Positions 60,693-62,949 of a stretch of DNA of 62,949 bases are shown here, piece after piece (position 1 is the stretch's first letter; the number at the start of each line of letters is the position of its first letter). A program made the position numbers and the translations under genes. A model generated the notes under the pieces. That model was not told where the DNA came from, did not search any database, and saw nothing but the letters and a program-made list of their open reading frames with translations. Origin of the DNA: Ruminococcus flavefaciens. GTDB lineage: Bacteria > Bacillota > Clostridia > Oscillospirales > Ruminococcaceae. Location of the stretch: positions 1-62,949 of the forward strand of contig DFHF01000063.1 of NCBI GenBank assembly GCA_002371825.1. The letters run 5' to 3'.

Positions 60693-61220
60693 TCAGTCCT
60701 CCACTTTGATGACCTGAGAAATAGGCAGAGTAGTGGGGGTTTCACGACCGAACATTGAGACGAGAACGTCAACTGTACGGTTTTCGAGATCGATATTCTG
60801 AACAACGCCGATGAATCCGTCCATAGCGGTACCTGATACCTGAACACGGTCACCCACCTTGAAGTTTACTTCAACAGAAGAAACATCGATACCGAAGAGC
60901 TGTTTTACCTCTTCTTCGGAGAGCGGAGTGGGGTCAGAAGCGGGGCCGACGAAGCCGGTGCATCCTCTGGTATTTCTAACGACATACCATGAGTCGTCAG
61001 TAACGATCATCTTGACCAGAACGTAACACGGATAAGTTTTACGCTCGATCTCCTTTGTTTTTCCGTCGGTGATCTCAGTCACCGTTTCGGTAGGAACTCT
61101 AACCTCCTGGATAAGATCATGAAGCTTACGGTTTTCCACAACCTTTTCGATATTCTGAGCCACCTTATTTTCGTAGCCGGAATAGGTGTGGATTACATAC
61201 CACTTAGCTGTTTCTGACAT
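60693..61220 (-). CDS. nusG: Transcription termination/antitermination protein NusG
   Basis: This 175-residue protein has the NGN domain (KWYVIHTYSGYENKVAQNIE ... CYVLVKMIVTDDSWYVVRNTRGCTGFVG) and a C-terminal KOW domain (FKVGDRVQVSGTAMDGFIGVVQNID). It binds RNA polymerase and modulates elongation. AGGAGG lies before the start. It follows secE in the classic secE-nusG-rplK-rplA order. Confidence 0.97.
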   Translation of the reverse strand: MSETAKWYVIHTYSGYENKVAQNIEKVVENRKLHDLIQEVRVPTETVTEITDGKTKEIERKTYPCYVLVKMIVTDDSWYVVRNTRGCTGFVGPASDPTPLSEEEVKQLFGIDVSSVEVNFKVGDRVQVSGTAMDGFIGVVQNIDLENRTVDVLVSMFGRETPTTLPISQVIKVED

Positions 61221-61251
61221 AATGATCCTCCTTTAGATTTCCTTAGTCTGA

Positions 61252-61476
61252 TTAGCGATAGATCAGTTCCATGATCTTTAAGAAGCCAGTATCGAGCAGA
61301 CCAACGAGAATAGCTGAAGCTGCGATAACGCTTACAACAACTGAAGTGTTGTTGAAGACTGTCTTCTTTGAAGGCCAGACTACCTTCTTGAATTCGATTC
61401 TGAGGTCCTTGAACCATTTCTTGAGCTTACCCTGCTCTTTCTTCTCGGACTTCTTCTCCGAAGTATTCTTAGCCAT
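61252..61476 (-). CDS. secE: Preprotein translocase subunit SecE
   Basis: This 74-residue protein has a Lys-rich N-terminus, the SecE motif KWFKDLRIEFKKVVWPSKK and one transmembrane helix (TSVVVSVIAASAILVGLLDTG). It is the small membrane subunit of SecYEG. Confidence 0.95.
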   Translation of the reverse strand: MAKNTSEKKSEKKEQGKLKKWFKDLRIEFKKVVWPSKKTVFNNTSVVVSVIAASAILVGLLDTGFLKIMELIYR

Positions 61477-61493
61477 AAAAATACTCCCTTCGA

Positions 61494-61643
61494 TTACTTA
61501 GTTTCCTTGTGAAGAGTATGCTTACGGCAGAACTTACAATGCTTCATCATTTCGATTCTGTCGGGGTCATTCTTCTTGTTTTTCTTGGAAACATAGTTGC
61601 GCTGTTTGCACTCTGTGCAAGCTAAAGTAACCTTTACTCTCAT
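61494..61643 (-). CDS. rpmG: 50S ribosomal protein L33
   Basis: This 49-residue protein translates from ATG 61643 as MRVKVTLACTECKQRNYVSK and ends CKFCRKHTLHKETK. It has the four zinc-ligand Cys of the C+ L33 form (CTEC and CKFC). AGGAGGT lies 7 bases upstream. It opens the rpmG-secE-nusG-rplK-rplA operon, 17 bases before secE. Confidence 0.96.
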   Translation of the reverse strand: MRVKVTLACTECKQRNYVSKKNKKNDPDRIEMMKHCKFCRKHTLHKETK

Positions 61644-61744
61644 ATCGGCACCTCCTGAATTAGTACTTCCTCCGGCGAACGGAGGTAGGTTGTTTGCCTC
61701 CCTCGGTACGGGGCAAAAAAATAAACCCCCAACGAGGTACTAAT

Positions 61745-61773
61745 ATTATATCATACAATTTACTGCTTGTCAA
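61745..61773 (-). promoter_or_regulatory. Promoter for rpmG-secE-nusG-rplK-rplA
   Basis: Minus strand TTGACA (61768-61773), 17-base spacer, TATAAT (61745-61750): exact consensus. The leader of about 100 bases has a CCTCCG/CGGAGG hairpin. Confidence 0.87.
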
Positions 61774-61917
61774 GGGATTTATGCTTATTTTTCGAGGATT
61801 TTTTGGATTTAAAAGAAATTTCGCAGGCAAATGTAATGTCAATTTCACAATCTAATCACAAATCTGTCACATATACTCTGTAATATAGGCTTATGACAAT
61901 ATAGGAGGCTATTTATA

Positions 61918-62511
61918 ATGTATAATAGATCTTTATATCTTGCAGCTCTGGCTGCGGCTTGTATCGGATTCGGGGCTGTAACAGGATGTTCTTCCGGCGA
62001 AAGCTCTTCTGCGAAAGGACTATATAATGCTGCGGTTGAGGCTACAAATGAAAGCGGAGAGAATATCAGCGTATTTGATTATAAAATTATCCTGAATGAT
62101 GAGGAGATAACATTTCCTGTGAGCCTTTCAGAACTTAAGGGCAGTGGATGGACTGCTGAGGACGACAGCAGGGCGAGCGGATATTATGAGAAGAACGGTG
62201 TGCGTATACTGCTTCGTATGTGTGACAAAAACGGCGATGATTTCACAGTCAACGGCGTATCTGTAACCAACAGAAAGAACAGCGAAGTGCAGTACACACT
62301 GAAGACTTCGCAGGGTGTAGAGATGAATGTGTCTACAAAAGAGGATGTAGAGAAGATTTACGGCAGTGCGGACAAGGTCTGGGATAACGGTGAGTATTTC
62401 TATTATCAGTTCGGAGCCAATATGGCTGTTGACAAGGATACTGACCGCAACAACATAGGCTTTGGCTTTGACGATTTGGGCATTGTAAGATCGATCTGGA
62501 TAACCCATTAA
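61918..62511 (+). CDS. Lipoprotein, function unknown
   Basis: This 197-residue protein has a lipoprotein signal peptide with lipobox AVTGC (lipidated Cys near residue 24), a Ser-rich linker, then a soluble domain with a mid segment ITFPVSLSELKGSGWT and a C-terminal GVEMNVSTKEDVEKIYGSAD. That order (a 'SELKGSGWT' core followed by 'TKEDVEKIYG') is common in small Firmicutes lipoproteins with a tandem fold of unknown role. AGGAGG lies 11 bases before the start. Confidence 0.8.
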   Translation: MYNRSLYLAALAAACIGFGAVTGCSSGESSSAKGLYNAAVEATNESGENISVFDYKIILNDEEITFPVSLSELKGSGWTAEDDSRASGYYEKNGVRILLRMCDKNGDDFTVNGVSVTNRKNSEVQYTLKTSQGVEMNVSTKEDVEKIYGSADKVWDNGEYFYYQFGANMAVDKDTDRNNIGFGFDDLGIVRSIWITH

Positions 62512-62518
62512 AATGCGG

Positions 62519-62542
62519 GCAGCTCTTCGGAGCTGCTTTTTT
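62519..62542 (+). terminator. Terminator after the lipoprotein gene
   Basis: GCAGCTC/GAGCTGC (62519-62525 and 62530-62536) with a TTCG tetraloop and T-run. Confidence 0.92.
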
Positions 62543-62547
62543 ATGCG

Positions 62548-62578
62548 AAAAAAGGACGTCCCCGAGAGAACGTCCTTT
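62548..62578 (-). terminator. Terminator after gap
   Basis: AAAGGACGT/ACGTCCTTT (62551-62559 and 62570-62578); on the minus strand a T-run follows. Confidence 0.9.
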
Positions 62579-62604
62579 ATATTTCTGAACTATATTAATG
62601 GTAA

Positions 62605-62949
62605 TTAGCCGAGCTCAGCGAAGTACTTGATAGTTCTTACCATCTGTGATGTGTAAGAATTCTCGTTGTCGTACCATGAAACAACCTGAACCTCGTAGAG
62701 ACCGTCACCGATCTCAGCAACCATTGTCTGAGTAGCATCGAAGAGTGAACCGAATCTCATGCCGATAACGTCAGAAGAAACGATCTGATCCTCGTTGTAA
62801 CCGAAGGACTCAGAAGCAGCAGCCTTCATAGCAGCGTTGATGCCTTCCTTAGTTACGTTTGCACCCTTAACAACAGCTGTAAGGATTGTTGTAGAACCTG
62901 TAGGAACAGGAACTCTCTGAGCGGAGCCGATGAGCTTGCCGTTGAGCTC
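62605..62949 (-). CDS. gap: Glyceraldehyde-3-phosphate dehydrogenase (C-terminal part)
   Basis: The frame is open to the window edge. The visible 114 residues begin ELNGKLIGSAQRVPVPTGS and end SWYDNENSYTSQMVRTIKYF, the conserved C-terminus of GapA. It oxidises glyceraldehyde-3-phosphate with NAD and phosphate in glycolysis. The catalytic Cys and NAD domain lie outside the window. Confidence 0.95.
   Translation of the reverse strand, partial: ELNGKLIGSAQRVPVPTGSTTILTAVVKGANVTKEGINAAMKAAASESFGYNEDQIVSSDVIGMRFGSLFDATQTMVAEIGDGLYEVQVVSWYDNENSYTSQMVRTIKYFAELG

Noticed and set aside
62128..62508. Minus-strand ORF of 126 codons opposite the lipoprotein
   Set aside because: The plus-strand frame has signal peptide, lipobox, ribosome site and terminator; the minus frame has none.

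Overview
The window reads as a chromosome segment of an anaerobic, fibre-degrading Gram-positive bacterium of the Ruminococcus group, close to cellulosome builders such as R. flavefaciens or R. champanellensis. Four secreted proteins end in dockerin modules: two GH9 cellulases, a GH53 galactanase and a large protein of unknown function. There are also rumen-type arylpyruvate:ferredoxin oxidoreductase genes, a PPi-type phosphofructokinase and Gram-positive style promoters, nearly all TTGACA-17-TATAAT. Genus is an inference; no 16S gene is present.

Layout. 1-10,290: an export-type polysaccharide locus on the + strand. It holds LicD (cut by the window edge), an IspD/TarI-like cytidylyltransferase, an SDR epimerase, a class II aldolase, a galactofuranosyltransferase-like enzyme, a Wzy-like polymerase, a pyruvyltransferase, a Wzx flippase, a nitroreductase and Glf. 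10,290-14,700 (- strand): phosphofructokinase, galE, the priming sugar-phosphate transferase and tmk. GalE makes UDP-Gal, Glf makes UDP-Galf, and the priming transferase probably starts the same glycan. 14,800-18,210: a GH31 alpha-xylosidase divergent from its probable AraC-type regulator. 18,300-23,530: a zinc-ribbon membrane protein, then an ECF sigma factor, a membrane-anchored probable anti-sigma factor and an 846-residue repeat/dockerin protein. 23,590-25,300: PAP2 and GT2 genes. 25,530-29,640: two M42 aminopeptidases, a GNAT protein and a PLP lyase in one overlapping operon.

29,720-34,110: GH53-dockerin, an intergenic region with a run of hairpins, an HD-domain hydrolase, a GH13-DUF1653 fusion and a tiny lysine-rich ORF. 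34,320-38,000: iorA-iorB-paaK, a possible route between aryl acids and aromatic amino acids. 38,150-46,870: rmuC, an rRNA methyltransferase, PBP1A with a Gly/Asn-rich tail, a BofC-like small protein, sfsA, a GT-C membrane protein and a flavoprotein carrying two rubredoxins. 46,950-51,500: a MurD/MurL pair (an alternative route to the D-Glu residue of peptidoglycan), a DtxR/MntR regulator, uppP and an XRE regulator. 51,600-59,200: a zinc-ribbon protein, fba and the two GH9-dockerin cellulases. 59,340-61,650 (- strand): rpmG-secE-nusG-rplK-rplA. 61,900-end: a lipoprotein and the C-terminal part of gap.

The observations I rate highest are the MurD-MurL pair, the ECF sigma/anti-sigma/dockerin operon with its promoter nested inside a terminator hairpin, the hairpin array upstream of the HD gene, the LicD/IspD-like polyol-phosphate module, the swapped repeat order in one dockerin, and a 23S-rRNA-like L1 site between rplK and rplA. 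No tRNA, rRNA, CRISPR array, insertion sequence or replication origin was seen.
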